DNA from: Hylemonella sp. UBA6679
Lineage (GTDB): Bacteria; Pseudomonadota; Gammaproteobacteria; Burkholderiales; Burkholderiaceae_C
NCBI GenBank assembly: GCA_002454975.1
Contig: DKJZ01000069.1
Span: 1-64,000 of the forward strand
Direction: 5' to 3'
DNA: 64,000 nucleotides
Part shown: positions 25,677 to 34,822 of the stretch, piece after piece
How positions within the stretch are numbered: the first letter of the stretch is position 1
How the letters are laid out: every line of letters begins with the position of its first letter
Made by a program: the position numbers and the translations under genes
The notes under the pieces: model-generated
What the model saw: only the letters and a program-made list of their open reading frames with translations
The model's database searches: none
What the model was told of the DNA's origin: nothing

Positions 25677-26921
25677 TTAAACGCGCTTGAAGACCAAGGT
25701 GCCGTTGGTGCCACCAAAACCGAAGTTGTTTTTAACAGCCACATCAATCTTCATGTCACGTGCGGTGTTGGCGCAGTAGTCCAGGTCGCACTCGGGGTCC
25801 TGGTTAAAGATGTTGATGGTGGGTGGGCTCTTTTGGTGGTGCAAGGCCAGCACGGTAAACACACTCTCAATGCCACCGGCGCCGCCCAGCAAGTGCCCGG
25901 TCATGGACTTGGTGGAATTGACCACAACCTGCTTGGCGTGGTCGCCCAGCGCGGCTTTGATGGCGTTGGTTTCGTTGATGTCGCCCAGGGGTGTGGAGGT
26001 GCCATGCGCGTTGAGGTAGTCAACTTGGTCAGCGTTCACGCCGGCATTGCGCAAAGCCCCCACCATGGCGCGGCGTGGGCCGTCCATATTGGGTGCCGTC
26101 ATGTGGCCAGCATCGGCACTCATGCCAAAGCCACCCAACTCGGCGTAAATTTTGGCGCCACGGGCTTTGGCGTGTTCGTACTCTTCGAGCACCATCACGC
26201 CAGCGCCCTCGCCCAGCACAAAACCGTCGCGGTCTTTGTCCCAAGGGCGTGATGCGGTGGTGGGGTCGTCGTTGCGGGTGGACAGCGCGCGCATGGCGGC
26301 GAAGCCACCAATGCCCAGCGGCGAGACCGTGGACTCGGAGCCACCGGCAATCATCACATCCGCATCGCCATACTCGATCATGCGGCCAGCTTCACCGATG
26401 CAATGCAAGCCGGTGGTGCAAGCGGTCACGATGGCCAGATTGGGGCCTTTGAAACCGTAGCGCATCGAGACATGACCAGAGATCATGTTGATGATGCTGG
26501 CAGGCACAAAAAACGGCGAAATACGACGCGGACCGCGGTTGGTCAACTCGGCGTGCGTTTCTTCAATCATGGGCAGGCCACCAATGCCCGAGCCGATGAT
26601 GCAACCCACCCGCGTGGCTTGCTCCTCGCTCAAGGCCTCGCCCACAGGCAAACCCGAATCCACCACAGCTTGCATGGCCGCAGCCACGCCAAAGTGAATG
26701 AAGGTGTCCATGGTGCGCGCTTCTTTGGCGCTGATGTAGGACTCCAAGTCAAAGCCTTTGACCTCGCCGGCAATTTTGCAGGCGAAGTTGGTGGCATCAA
26801 ACTTGGTGATCAAACCGATGCCAGACTGACCTGCCAACAGCTGAGCCCACGCGGTATCGACCGTGTTGCCCACAGGGCTGATGCAACCTAATCCAGTGAC
26901 GACAACACGACGACGGCTCAT
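25677..26921 (-). CDS. fabF: 3-oxoacyl-[ACP] synthase II
   Basis: Elongating condensing enzyme (KAS II). The 414-residue protein has the nucleophile cysteine in VTACTTGLHCIGEAG (about residue 165) and the two histidines in NAHGTSTPLGD and MTGHLLGGAGG. It starts MSRRRVVVTGLGCISPVGN and is 18 bases after acpP. Confidence 0.97.
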   Translation of the reverse strand: MSRRRVVVTGLGCISPVGNTVDTAWAQLLAGQSGIGLITKFDATNFACKIAGEVKGFDLESYISAKEARTMDTFIHFGVAAAMQAVVDSGLPVGEALSEEQATRVGCIIGSGIGGLPMIEETHAELTNRGPRRISPFFVPASIINMISGHVSMRYGFKGPNLAIVTACTTGLHCIGEAGRMIEYGDADVMIAGGSESTVSPLGIGGFAAMRALSTRNDDPTTASRPWDKDRDGFVLGEGAGVMVLEEYEHAKARGAKIYAELGGFGMSADAGHMTAPNMDGPRRAMVGALRNAGVNADQVDYLNAHGTSTPLGDINETNAIKAALGDHAKQVVVNSTKSMTGHLLGGAGGIESVFTVLALHHQKSPPTINIFNQDPECDLDYCANTARDMKIDVAVKNNFGFGGTNGTLVFKRV

Positions 26922-26939
26922 AGATGACGCAACCTGAAA

Positions 26940-27179
26940 TCAGGCTTTTTTGTGGGTGTTGGCGTAATCGATCGCGTTTTGGACGGTGGTGATCTTCTCT
27001 GCGTCTTCGTCAGGAATTTCGATGCCAAATTCGTCTTCCAAGGCCATCACCAGCTCGACGGTGTCCAGGGAGTCGGCGCCGAGGTCAGCCACGAAGGACT
27101 TCTCGTTGGTCACTTGGGACTCTTCCACACCGAGTTGTTCGGCAATGATTTTTTTGACGCGTGCTTCGATATCGCTCAT
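26940..27179 (-). CDS. acpP: Acyl carrier protein
   Basis: Carries fatty-acyl intermediates on 4'-phosphopantetheine. The 79-residue acidic protein has the attachment serine in GADSLDTVELVM (about residue 37). A TAAAAT (about 27213-27218 on the - strand) is a possible internal promoter in the gap before it, as expected for a gene needed in excess of its neighbours. Confidence 0.98.
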   Translation of the reverse strand: MSDIEARVKKIIAEQLGVEESQVTNEKSFVADLGADSLDTVELVMALEDEFGIEIPDEDAEKITTVQNAIDYANTHKKA

Positions 27180-27257
27180 GGTTCACTCAGAGAGTAGTAA
27201 ATAGACCTGTGATTTTAGCCTTCTTGCCGTTCGGGTTTTACCGATCTTCAGACAGCC

Positions 27258-27305
27258 CGCCGAACAGGTGTTTCGGCGTGTTGGTTTGCCCCGCGCAAAC
27301 GGGGC
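27258..27305 (-). other. Two adjacent hairpins between fabG and acpP
   Basis: GCCCCG/CGGGGC (27288-27305) and CGCCGAA/TTCGGCG (27258-27278, 7-base loop) both lie in the 131-base gap. Neither has a T-run, so they are more likely an mRNA-stability or processing element than a terminator. Confidence 0.4.
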
Positions 27306-27310
27306 CAAAT

Positions 27311-28042
27311 TCACATGTGCATGCCGCCGTTGACGTGCAGCTCTTGCCCGGTCACATAACCGGCTTGTTCAGAGGCCAAGTAAGCCACCGCGTGCGCAAT
27401 GTCTGCCGGTTTACCCAGGTGACCCAGCGGTATTTGCGAGAGCAGCGCCTGCTGCTGCGCTTCTGGTAAAGCCGCGGTCATGTCGGTCTCAATGAAGCCG
27501 GGGGCCACGCAGTTCACCGTGATGTTGCGCGAGCCCAGCTCGCGGGCCAGGGCGCGCGTCATGCCGGCCACACCGGCTTTGGCCGCGGCGTAATTGGCTT
27601 GACCGGGGTTGCCCGAGGCACCCACCACCGAGGTGATGCTGATGATGCGACCATAGCGCTGCTTCATCATGGTGCGCATGACCGCGCGGCTCATGCGAAA
27701 AACGGCTTTGAGGTTGGTGTCGAGCACCGCGTCCCATTCTTCGTCTTTCATGCGCATGGCCAGATTGTCACGGGTGATGCCGGCGTTGTTCACCAGCACA
27801 TGCAAGCCACCGTGTTGTTTGACGATGCCATCAATCAGGGCCTCAGCGGCTTGGGCGTCGTTCACATTCAGGTTGGCGCCTTGGCAGCCTTCAAAGGCCG
27901 ACAAAGCAGCTGAAATATTCGCTGCACCTGCATCGCTGGTGGCGGTGCCGATGACTTTGTAGCCGCGCTGGGCGAGTTCGAGGGCGATGGCTGCGCCAAT
28001 GCCGCGGGATGCGCCAGTAACCAGGGCAATGTGGGTTGTCAT
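27311..28042 (-). CDS. fabG: 3-oxoacyl-[ACP] reductase
   Basis: NADPH-dependent SDR reductase of the fatty-acid cycle. The 243-residue protein shows the cofactor loop VTGASRGIGAAIA, NNAGITRDN, the catalytic Ser in ITSVVGASGN and the YAAAK motif. It overlaps fabD by four bases. Confidence 0.97.
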   Translation of the reverse strand: MTTHIALVTGASRGIGAAIALELAQRGYKVIGTATSDAGAANISAALSAFEGCQGANLNVNDAQAAEALIDGIVKQHGGLHVLVNNAGITRDNLAMRMKDEEWDAVLDTNLKAVFRMSRAVMRTMMKQRYGRIISITSVVGASGNPGQANYAAAKAGVAGMTRALARELGSRNITVNCVAPGFIETDMTAALPEAQQQALLSQIPLGHLGKPADIAHAVAYLASEQAGYVTGQELHVNGGMHM

Positions 28043-28983
28043 GCGAGTTGTCCTTTCGCCTCATTGAGGGTGGCCGGGTCGAGCAGCGGCAGGCCGTTGA
28101 GCTCGGGGTTGATGCGTTTGACCATACCAGCCAGCACCTTGCCCGGGCCGCACTCCACAATGTTGGGCACGCCACGCGCCGCAATGGCTTGCACGCATTC
28201 GACCCAACGCACCGGGCCAAAAGCCTGGCGGTACAGGGCGTCGCGCACACGATCGGGATTGGTTTCCACCGCCACGTCGATGTTGTTGATCAACGGAATG
28301 GTGGGCGCGCCCAGGGTAATGGTTTGCAGCTTCTCACGCAGCTTGTCGGCCGCGGGTTTCATGAGGCTTGAGTGGAACGGGGCTGAGACCGGCAGCGGCA
28401 GCGCGCGCTTGGCGCCCGCGGCCTTGATGACCTCAGAGGCCTTTTCCACCGCGGCTTTGGAGCCAGCAATCACGGTTTGCGCTGGGTCGTTGAAGTTCAC
28501 GGCTTCGACCACCTCCACGCCACCCAGGCTTAGCGTGACCTCGCGGCACAGCTCGGCCACTTTGGCCGCGTCCATGCCCAAAATCGCGGCCATGGCGCCG
28601 GTGCCTACGGGTACCGCGTCTTGCATGGCCTGCGCACGAAAGCGCACCAAGGGCGCGGCTTGCGACAGGGTCAGCATGCCTGAGGCCACCATGGCTGAAT
28701 ACTCACCCAGCGAGTGACCCGCCACCACAGACGGGGCCACACCCACCTCAGTCATCCACACGCGGTAGGCGGCCACGGCGGCCACCAACATGACGGGTTG
28801 GGTGTTGGTGGTCAGCGCCAGAGCTTCTTTGGGGCCTTGGGCAATGAGCTGGCCGATGTCTTCGCCCAAAGCGTCGGAGGCTTCTTGCAGGGTGGCTTTG
28901 ACCACCGCGTGGTCGCCCCACGCATCAAGCATGCCCACCGACTGCGAGCCCTGTCCAGGAAATACAAATGCAAATGGCTTCAT
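28039..28983 (-). CDS. fabD: Malonyl-CoA:ACP transacylase
   Basis: Moves the malonyl group from CoA to ACP. The 314-residue protein has the oxyanion motif PGQGSQSVGM and the nucleophile GHSLGEYSAMVASG (Ser about residue 92). It lies 52 bases after fabH and overlaps fabG by four bases. Confidence 0.97.
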   Translation of the reverse strand: MKPFAFVFPGQGSQSVGMLDAWGDHAVVKATLQEASDALGEDIGQLIAQGPKEALALTTNTQPVMLVAAVAAYRVWMTEVGVAPSVVAGHSLGEYSAMVASGMLTLSQAAPLVRFRAQAMQDAVPVGTGAMAAILGMDAAKVAELCREVTLSLGGVEVVEAVNFNDPAQTVIAGSKAAVEKASEVIKAAGAKRALPLPVSAPFHSSLMKPAADKLREKLQTITLGAPTIPLINNIDVAVETNPDRVRDALYRQAFGPVRWVECVQAIAARGVPNIVECGPGKVLAGMVKRINPELNGLPLLDPATLNEAKGQLA

Positions 28984-29035
28984 AATTTTTATAGATGTTT
29001 AAGGGTCTTAGCACAGGTGGAGCTTGGGTGAAGCG

Positions 29036-30013
29036 CTACATTTTTAGGAGCACAGCACCCCAGGTGAAACCACCACCCACACCCTCGAGCATGACGAGTT
29101 GACCGGGCTTGACCTGACCGCTGCGCACCGCGGCATCCAGCGCCAAAGGAATGGAAGCTGCCGAGGTGTTGCCGTGTTGGTCCACGGTGACGACCACCTT
29201 GTCCATGCTCAGCTTGAGCTTTTTGGCCGTGCTTTGCATGATGCGGATGTTGGCCTGGTGCGGGATGAGCCAATCAATGTCTGCCTCGGTTTTGCCGGCC
29301 TTGGCCAGCACCGCGCGGGCTGCTTCTTCGAGCACACCCACGGCCATTTTGAAGACGGCTTGACCATCCATGCGCAGCAGTGGGCTACCGGTCACTTCGC
29401 CGCCCGACACATGGCCGGGTGTGCACAAAATGTCCACGTGCTTGCCGTCAGCGTGCAGGTCACACGCCAGAATGCCGGGCTCACTCGAGGCCTCAAGCAC
29501 CACCGCACCAGCGCCATCGCCAAACAGCACGCAGGTGGTGCGGTCTTTGAAATCAATGATGCGCGAGAACACCTCTGCCCCCACCACCAGCGCTTTGCGA
29601 GCCGCGCCGCTTTGGATCATGGCATCAGCCACCGACAACGCGTACACAAAGCCGCTACACACCGCCTGCACGTCAAAGGCTGCACAACCGTTGGCGCCGA
29701 GTTTGTTTTGCAAAATGCACGCGGTGGACGGGAACACCATGTCAGGCGTGGAGGTGGCCACGATGATCAGGTCCAGGTCTTGAGCTTGAACGCCGGCAGC
29801 AGCCAGGGCCTGCTTGGAGGCCTCCAAGGCCAAATCGCTGCTGAACATGCCGGCATCGGCAAAATGACGGGCACGGATGCCGGTGCGCTCAACGATCCAG
29901 TCATCCGACGACTCAACGCCCTGGCTGGCGAGCTCGGCCACCAGATCGGCATTGGTCAATCGTCGTGGCGGCAGGTAGCTGCCAGTGCCGGTGATGCGGG
30001 CGTAAGTTCTCAT
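29036..30013 (-). CDS. fabH: 3-oxoacyl-[ACP] synthase III
   Basis: Starts fatty-acid synthesis by condensing acetyl-CoA with malonyl-ACP. The 325-residue protein has the active cysteine in DVQAVCSGFVYAL (about residue 113), His in HQANIRIM and Asn in GNTSAASIPLALD. It lies 21 bases after plsX. Confidence 0.97.
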   Translation of the reverse strand: MRTYARITGTGSYLPPRRLTNADLVAELASQGVESSDDWIVERTGIRARHFADAGMFSSDLALEASKQALAAAGVQAQDLDLIIVATSTPDMVFPSTACILQNKLGANGCAAFDVQAVCSGFVYALSVADAMIQSGAARKALVVGAEVFSRIIDFKDRTTCVLFGDGAGAVVLEASSEPGILACDLHADGKHVDILCTPGHVSGGEVTGSPLLRMDGQAVFKMAVGVLEEAARAVLAKAGKTEADIDWLIPHQANIRIMQSTAKKLKLSMDKVVVTVDQHGNTSAASIPLALDAAVRSGQVKPGQLVMLEGVGGGFTWGAVLLKM

Positions 30014-30034
30014 GGGCGGAGAACCGGGCTTGGA

Positions 30035-31057
30035 TTATTGAGGGCCAGCGGCACCCAACAAAGGGGCTGCGTGCCGGATTCGAACTTCCACCCGGTCTAA
30101 CAAGTTGTTTCGGGCTGCATCATACGCCCGCTTCAAAGCGTTCTCGAAAGCCAGCTCGTCGGCCGAGCCGTGGCTCTTGAACACCAGACCGCGCAAACCC
30201 AAGAGTGCCGCGCCGTTGTATCGACGGTGATCCACGCGCTTTTTAAACGCAGATAGAACCGGATAAGCGCAAATGGCAGCAAATTTTGTGAAGATGTTGC
30301 GCGAAAACTCAGTCCGCAAAAACTCACCGATCATCGAGGCCAGGCCTTCGCTGGTTTTCAGGGCCACGTTGCCCACAAAACCATCGCACACCACAATGTC
30401 GGTCACACCTTTGAAAATATCGTTACCTTCTACGTTGCCGTAGAAATTCAAATCGCCAGCGTTGCCTGCAGATCGCAGCAATTCGCCGGCTTTTTTGATG
30501 ACTTCATTCCCTTTGATGACTTCTTCGCCTATGTTGAGCAGGCCCACGCTGGGCGTGTTGTCATCATTGAGCACCGACACCAGGGCCGAGCCCATGACCG
30601 CAAACTGCAACAGGTGCTCGGCCGTGCAATCCACATTCGCCCCCAGATCGAGCACCGTGGTGGCACCACCTTTGACATTGGGAAGCTGGGTGGCAATGGC
30701 GGGGCGGTCGATACCTTCGACCGTTTTAAGCACATAGCGTGCGATGGCCATCAATGCACCGGTGTTACCAGCAGAAACAGCTGCTTGAGCGGCGCCGCTT
30801 TTCACCTGCTCGATCGCCACACGCATCGACGAGTCTTTTTTGCGGCGCAGGGCGACCTCAATGGGATCGTCCATGCCGACCACCTCGGTGGCTGGCACCA
30901 ATTCGGCACGCGCGTGCTTGAAACCTGCCAAATGCTCAGGCATGCCAACGAGCAGCAGTTTGGCCTGGGCGTTGTGCTCAAGGAAAGACTGACAGGCTTT
31001 GAGTGTCACGCTGGGGCCGTGGTCCCCACCCATGCAGTCAACGGCAATGGTGATCAT
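30035..31057 (-). CDS. plsX: Phosphate acyltransferase PlsX
   Basis: Makes acyl-phosphate from acyl-ACP for phospholipid synthesis. The 340-residue protein starts ITIAVDCMGGDHGPSVTL and has SAGNTGALMAIARYVL, LLNIGEEVIKGNEV and VCDGFVGNVALKTSEG, all PlsX marks. It sits between rpmF and fabH as in most Gram-negatives. Confidence 0.97.
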   Translation of the reverse strand: MITIAVDCMGGDHGPSVTLKACQSFLEHNAQAKLLLVGMPEHLAGFKHARAELVPATEVVGMDDPIEVALRRKKDSSMRVAIEQVKSGAAQAAVSAGNTGALMAIARYVLKTVEGIDRPAIATQLPNVKGGATTVLDLGANVDCTAEHLLQFAVMGSALVSVLNDDNTPSVGLLNIGEEVIKGNEVIKKAGELLRSAGNAGDLNFYGNVEGNDIFKGVTDIVVCDGFVGNVALKTSEGLASMIGEFLRTEFSRNIFTKFAAICAYPVLSAFKKRVDHRRYNGAALLGLRGLVFKSHGSADELAFENALKRAYDAARNNLLDRVEVRIRHAAPLLGAAGPQ

Positions 31058-31087
31058 CGAGCGCTAAACAAGACCGTGGCCAGCCCA

Positions 31088-31126
31088 CCAAAACAAAGGC
31101 CCGAAGCTACGGGGTAGCGCCGGGCC
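31088..31126 (-). terminator. Hairpin terminator after rpmF
   Basis: A long hairpin GGCCCG-GC-GCTAC-CCC-GTAGC-TT-CGGGCC (31098-31126, read on the - strand) is followed by TTTGTTTTGG. It lies 18 bases after the rpmF stop and 40 before plsX, so it should end or weaken transcription of rpmF into the fab genes. Confidence 0.7.
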
Positions 31127-31144
31127 AGATGGGCTGAAGGTCAA

Positions 31145-31327
31145 TTAAGCTTCAGATTTGGTCTTGAGAACCTTGCGACCACGGTAAAAGCCTGTGGGGC
31201 TGATGTGGTGACGCAGGTGGGTTTCGCCGGTGGTGGGCTCCACAGCGATGCCAGGCACGTTGAGTGCGTTGTGCGAACGGTGCATGCCACGCTTGGAAGG
31301 AGATTTTTTGTTTTGCTGAACGGCCAT
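31145..31327 (-). CDS. rpmF: 50S ribosomal protein L32
   Basis: Small basic large-subunit protein, 60 residues, starting MAVQQNKKSPSKRGMHRSHN. GGAGCC (a moderate Shine-Dalgarno) precedes the ATG. The usual upstream partner yceD is not present; the next gene upstream is the HD-GYP regulator. Confidence 0.97.
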   Translation of the reverse strand: MAVQQNKKSPSKRGMHRSHNALNVPGIAVEPTTGETHLRHHISPTGFYRGRKVLKTKSEA

Positions 31328-31412
31328 GATCGGCTCCTGAACGTTGGGGGTTATCAGCCTCTACGGACAGACAACACAGGGTTTAGCGGGGGTGCTTGGC
31401 ACCAAACCGCTC

Positions 31413-31418
31413 ATTATA
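31413..31418 (-). promoter_or_regulatory. Perfect TATAAT -10 box of rpmF
   Basis: TATAAT on the - strand lies 86 bases before rpmF. The -35 region is weak. Immediately downstream is a nested hairpin (GGTGC-CAA-GCACC, 31391-31403, within an outer AGCGG/CCGCT pairing 31385-31411) that would lie at the 5' end of the rpmF leader. Confidence 0.55.
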
Positions 31419-31440
31419 GCGCAAGGTACCGCGCCTTGGG

Positions 31441-32541
31441 CTATTCGTCTGAGAACTCCACCGCGATGCGACGAAAGTCTTCCTCTACCTCGATGAAAGC
31501 GTCGTACACATCGGGGTCAAAGTGCGTGCCGCGCCCCTGGCGAATGATGGCCATGGCCTCGTCATGGGTCATGGCGGCTTTGTACACCCGCTTGCTGATG
31601 AGTGCATCGTACACGTCGGCCAAAGCCATGAGGCGGGCCGACAAAGGAATGGCCTCGCCCACCAACCCCTCGGGGTAGCCCGAGCCGTCCCACTTCTCTT
31701 GGTGATATAGGGCAATCTCTTTGGCGGGCTGCAAAAAGTCCAGCGACGCGCCGTGGGTTTTTTCGGCACGGACAATGGCCTCGTAGCCGATGGTGGTGTG
31801 GGTCTTCATGACCTCAAACTCCTCGGGCGTGAGCTTACCGGGCTTGAGCAAAATATGGTCGGGAATGCCCACCTTGCCAATGTCGTGCAAAGGCGCCGAC
31901 TTGAACAGCAAGCGGATGTACCCGTCGTTGAGCTGCTGGCTGAACTTGGGGTTGCGTTGCAACTGCTCAGCGAGCCGGCGCACATAGCGCTGGGTGCGCA
32001 ATATGTGGTTGCCGGTTTCGTTGTCTCGCGTTTCAGCCAGTGAAGACATGGCCAAAATCGTGACTTCTTGGCCCGCTACCAGTTCAGAGGTGCGGCGCTG
32101 AACCTCGGACTCTAAAAAGTCGTTCTTGTCGCGCAAAAAGTCGGACATGCGCTTCAAGCCCAGCTGGGCTTTGACGCGGGCCAACACCACCGGCACTTTG
32201 ATGGGTTTGGGGATGTAGTCGACTGCTCCGCATTCAAAGCCGCGGGTTTCGTCCTCAGACTCGGTCTTGGCGGTGAGAAAGATTACCGGGATGTCGCGCG
32301 TAGCGGGGTCTTGCTTAAGGCGGTCACACACCTCGTAGCCGTCCATCTCGGGCATCATCACATCGAGCAAAATCAGGTCAGGCGGCGGGCTGCTGCGGGC
32401 AATTTCCAAAGCACGCACGCCGTTGTTGGCCACCTTGACCTTGCATACGCCTTTGAGCACCGAGGTCATGAGCGACAGGTTGATCGGCGTGTCATCAACC
32501 ACCAGCACGCTGGGTGTGAGAGGCAGGGTAGAAGTGCTCAT
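31441..32541 (-). CDS. Response regulator with HD-GYP output domain
   Basis: Predicted cyclic-di-GMP phosphodiesterase controlled by phosphorylation. The 366-residue protein has an N-terminal receiver (about 10-130; acceptor Asp in LILLDVMMPEMDG, Lys in YIPKPI) and a C-terminal HD-GYP domain (about 160-355) with HDIGKVGIPD, HTTIGYEAI and YHQEKWDGSGYP. The motifs are complete, so it should be active. Its kinase is not adjacent. It starts 23 bases after the CNNM/CBS gene on the same strand. Confidence 0.93.
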   Translation of the reverse strand: MSTSTLPLTPSVLVVDDTPINLSLMTSVLKGVCKVKVANNGVRALEIARSSPPPDLILLDVMMPEMDGYEVCDRLKQDPATRDIPVIFLTAKTESEDETRGFECGAVDYIPKPIKVPVVLARVKAQLGLKRMSDFLRDKNDFLESEVQRRTSELVAGQEVTILAMSSLAETRDNETGNHILRTQRYVRRLAEQLQRNPKFSQQLNDGYIRLLFKSAPLHDIGKVGIPDHILLKPGKLTPEEFEVMKTHTTIGYEAIVRAEKTHGASLDFLQPAKEIALYHQEKWDGSGYPEGLVGEAIPLSARLMALADVYDALISKRVYKAAMTHDEAMAIIRQGRGTHFDPDVYDAFIEVEEDFRRIAVEFSDE

Positions 32542-32564
32542 GAAATAGACGGCAAAAGGCTGTT

Positions 32565-33893
32565 TTAGCCTATTGTGCGGGATACGCCAGCGGCTGAAGG
32601 CGGAAATAAACGGCTAGCCAGCACCTTATCAATGCGTCGCGCGTCCAAATCGACCACCTCAAAACGCCAACCCTGCCACTGCACATGCTCGCCCACTTGC
32701 GGCAGGCGCCCCGACATGCTCATGAGCAAGCCCGCCAGCGTGTTGTAGAGCCCGCGCTCTTCCTGAGGCAGGCTCTCTAGCCCCAAGCGGTTTTTGAGCT
32801 CATCCACAGGCATGAGCCCATCGAGCAGCCAGGAACCATCGGCGCGCTGGGTTGCCCAGGCATCCACCTGCGCCACGGGCCGCAGCTCACCGGTGATGGC
32901 CTGGAGCAAATCGCTGGGGGTCACCTGACCTTGCACCACGCCATACTCGTCCACCACCAACACCAAGCGGCCTGCTTTTTCGCGGAACTGTTCCAACAAC
33001 TCCATGCCCGAGAGGGTTTCAGGCACAAACACCGCAGGCTTGAGGTGGGCCTCCAGCGTTTGCTGCTGACCAGACGCTTGTACATTGAGCACCAACAGTT
33101 GGGCCATGCTGATCACGCCTTGCACCTCGTCGAGCGAGCCGCGGCACACCGGGTACCAGGAATGCACCGTGTCGGCTTGGGTCACGCGCTGCAAGCTGGC
33201 CGCCACCGTGTCGCCCACCTCGAGCCAATCAAGATCGGCGCGCGGCACCATCACCGAACTCAAAGGCCGGTCGTCCAGGCGAAACACGTTTTGCACCATT
33301 TGATGCTCATGCTGCTCGATCACACCGGCGTCCACGCCCTCCTCCAGGTTGTGGCGGATTTCTTCGGCAGTCATGCTGCGGCTCACATGGCTGGGCAAAC
33401 GCAGCAGTTTGAGCACGCCATGCGTGCACGCCGACAGCAGCTTCACAAAGGGCCGGGTGGCCAAAGCCAGGCCCTGCATGGGCCGCGACATCCAGCGCGC
33501 CACCTGTTCGGGGTACATCTGGCCGATGCGCTTGGGCACGAGTTCACCGAAAATGATGGTGGTGAAGGTGATGACCGCCACCACGATGGCTGTGGCGGTA
33601 ACCTCTGATGGCCCCTCGTTCATGCCCAAACCCTGCAACAGGGCCGCAACGCCCTGGCTAAACGCCGCTTCGCCCACAATGCCGTTGAGCACGCCAATTG
33701 AAGTGATGCCCACCTGCACGGTGGATAAAAATTGGTTGGGGTGGTCCAGCAAATGCAGCGCGGCTTGCGCGCCCTTGTCGCCCTCCTCGGCCATGGCGCT
33801 AAGGCGGGACTTGCGGCTTGCAGCCAGGGCCAGCTCAGACATGGCAAAACCGCCATTGAGCAGGGTCAGCAGCACAATCAGTAGAAATTCCAT
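32565..33893 (-). CDS. CNNM/HlyC-CorC family CBS-domain membrane protein
   Basis: 442 residues: an N-terminal DUF21 (CNNM) transmembrane domain of about 200 residues (MEFLLIVLLTLLNGGFAMSELAL, IIFGELVPKRIGQMYPE), a pair of CBS domains (about 215-340; the DDRPLSSVMVPRADLDW segment is typical) and a C-terminal CorC_HlyC FAD-like domain (VDAWATQRADGSWLLDGLMPV). Such proteins are linked to Mg/Co export or resistance. 'Hemolysin' is an old family name and no toxicity is implied. Its start is only 21 bases from the divergent apaH start. Confidence 0.9.
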   Translation of the reverse strand: MEFLLIVLLTLLNGGFAMSELALAASRKSRLSAMAEEGDKGAQAALHLLDHPNQFLSTVQVGITSIGVLNGIVGEAAFSQGVAALLQGLGMNEGPSEVTATAIVVAVITFTTIIFGELVPKRIGQMYPEQVARWMSRPMQGLALATRPFVKLLSACTHGVLKLLRLPSHVSRSMTAEEIRHNLEEGVDAGVIEQHEHQMVQNVFRLDDRPLSSVMVPRADLDWLEVGDTVAASLQRVTQADTVHSWYPVCRGSLDEVQGVISMAQLLVLNVQASGQQQTLEAHLKPAVFVPETLSGMELLEQFREKAGRLVLVVDEYGVVQGQVTPSDLLQAITGELRPVAQVDAWATQRADGSWLLDGLMPVDELKNRLGLESLPQEERGLYNTLAGLLMSMSGRLPQVGEHVQWQGWRFEVVDLDARRIDKVLASRLFPPSAAGVSRTIG

Positions 33894-33914
33894 GAATCCA
33901 AGGTCTTATTCACC

Positions 33915-34784
33915 ATGTCACTTTACTTGATCGGCGATGTCCAAGGCTGCGACCAGGCTTTGGGGCGCCTCTTGCAGACTTTGGATTTTTCGCCCAGCCG
34001 CGACACGCTCTATCTGCTGGGCGACTTGGTGAACCGCGGCCCAGCTTCGGCAGCAGTGCTGCGCCGCCTGATGGGCTACGGCCAGTCGGCGCGCTGTTTG
34101 CTGGGCAACCATGACCTGCACCTGCTGGCCGTCGCGCACGGCATACGCCAGGCCCACCGCAGCGACACCATTGCCGATGTGCTTGCGGCCCAAGACAAAC
34201 ACGCCATGCTCGATTGGCTGCGCCAGCAACCACTTGCCATGCTGGAAAACTTTGAACAGCAAGACACCTTGATGGTGCACGCCGGCGTGTTGCCAAGCTG
34301 GACTGCCCAGCAAACGCTGGCCTTGGCTCGTGAGGTTCAAGCCTGTTTGAAAGGGCCCGAGCTGCCTGAGTTTTTGCGCCACATGTACGGCAACACACCC
34401 GTGGCGTGGTCAGACCAACTGCAAGGCGCGGACCGGCTGCGGGTGGTGGTCAACGCGCTTACACGTCTGCGCTTTTGCAATGCGGCAGGCGAGATGGAAT
34501 TTGCTAGCAAAGAGGGGGCAGCGGGTGCGCCTGCTGGCTTCATGCCCTGGTTTGAGGTGCCCAACCGCCAAACCGCCCACATCACCGTGGCTTTCGGCCA
34601 TTGGTCGACCTTGGGCTGGCTTAAGCGCGCCGATGTGCTGGCTTTAGACCAGGGTTGTGTGTGGGGGGGCTGCCTGAGTGCCGTCCAGGTCCAGCCAGGT
34701 TGGGGGCGCAGCGTGCCCGCGCTCATTGAGGTGGCCTGCGAGGCTGCGCAGCAGCCTGGCAGTCATCAGCGCGAAGGTAATTAG
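33915..34784 (+). CDS. apaH: Symmetrical diadenosine tetraphosphatase
   Basis: Hydrolyses Ap4A to ADP and also removes Np4-type RNA caps in E. coli. The 289-residue metallophosphatase has GDVQGCDQAL, GDLVNRGP and GNHDLHLL in order, then the ApaH-specific HAGVLPSW, GHWSTLGW and LDQGCVWGG. It is divergent from the CNNM/CBS gene with overlapping promoter regions and convergent with the helicase. Confidence 0.95.
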   Translation: MSLYLIGDVQGCDQALGRLLQTLDFSPSRDTLYLLGDLVNRGPASAAVLRRLMGYGQSARCLLGNHDLHLLAVAHGIRQAHRSDTIADVLAAQDKHAMLDWLRQQPLAMLENFEQQDTLMVHAGVLPSWTAQQTLALAREVQACLKGPELPEFLRHMYGNTPVAWSDQLQGADRLRVVVNALTRLRFCNAAGEMEFASKEGAAGAPAGFMPWFEVPNRQTAHITVAFGHWSTLGWLKRADVLALDQGCVWGGCLSAVQVQPGWGRSVPALIEVACEAAQQPGSHQREGN

Positions 34785-34822
34785 CGCAGAGCTAAGCAGT
34801 GCGTCTAAGGCACGCGTGGTTG

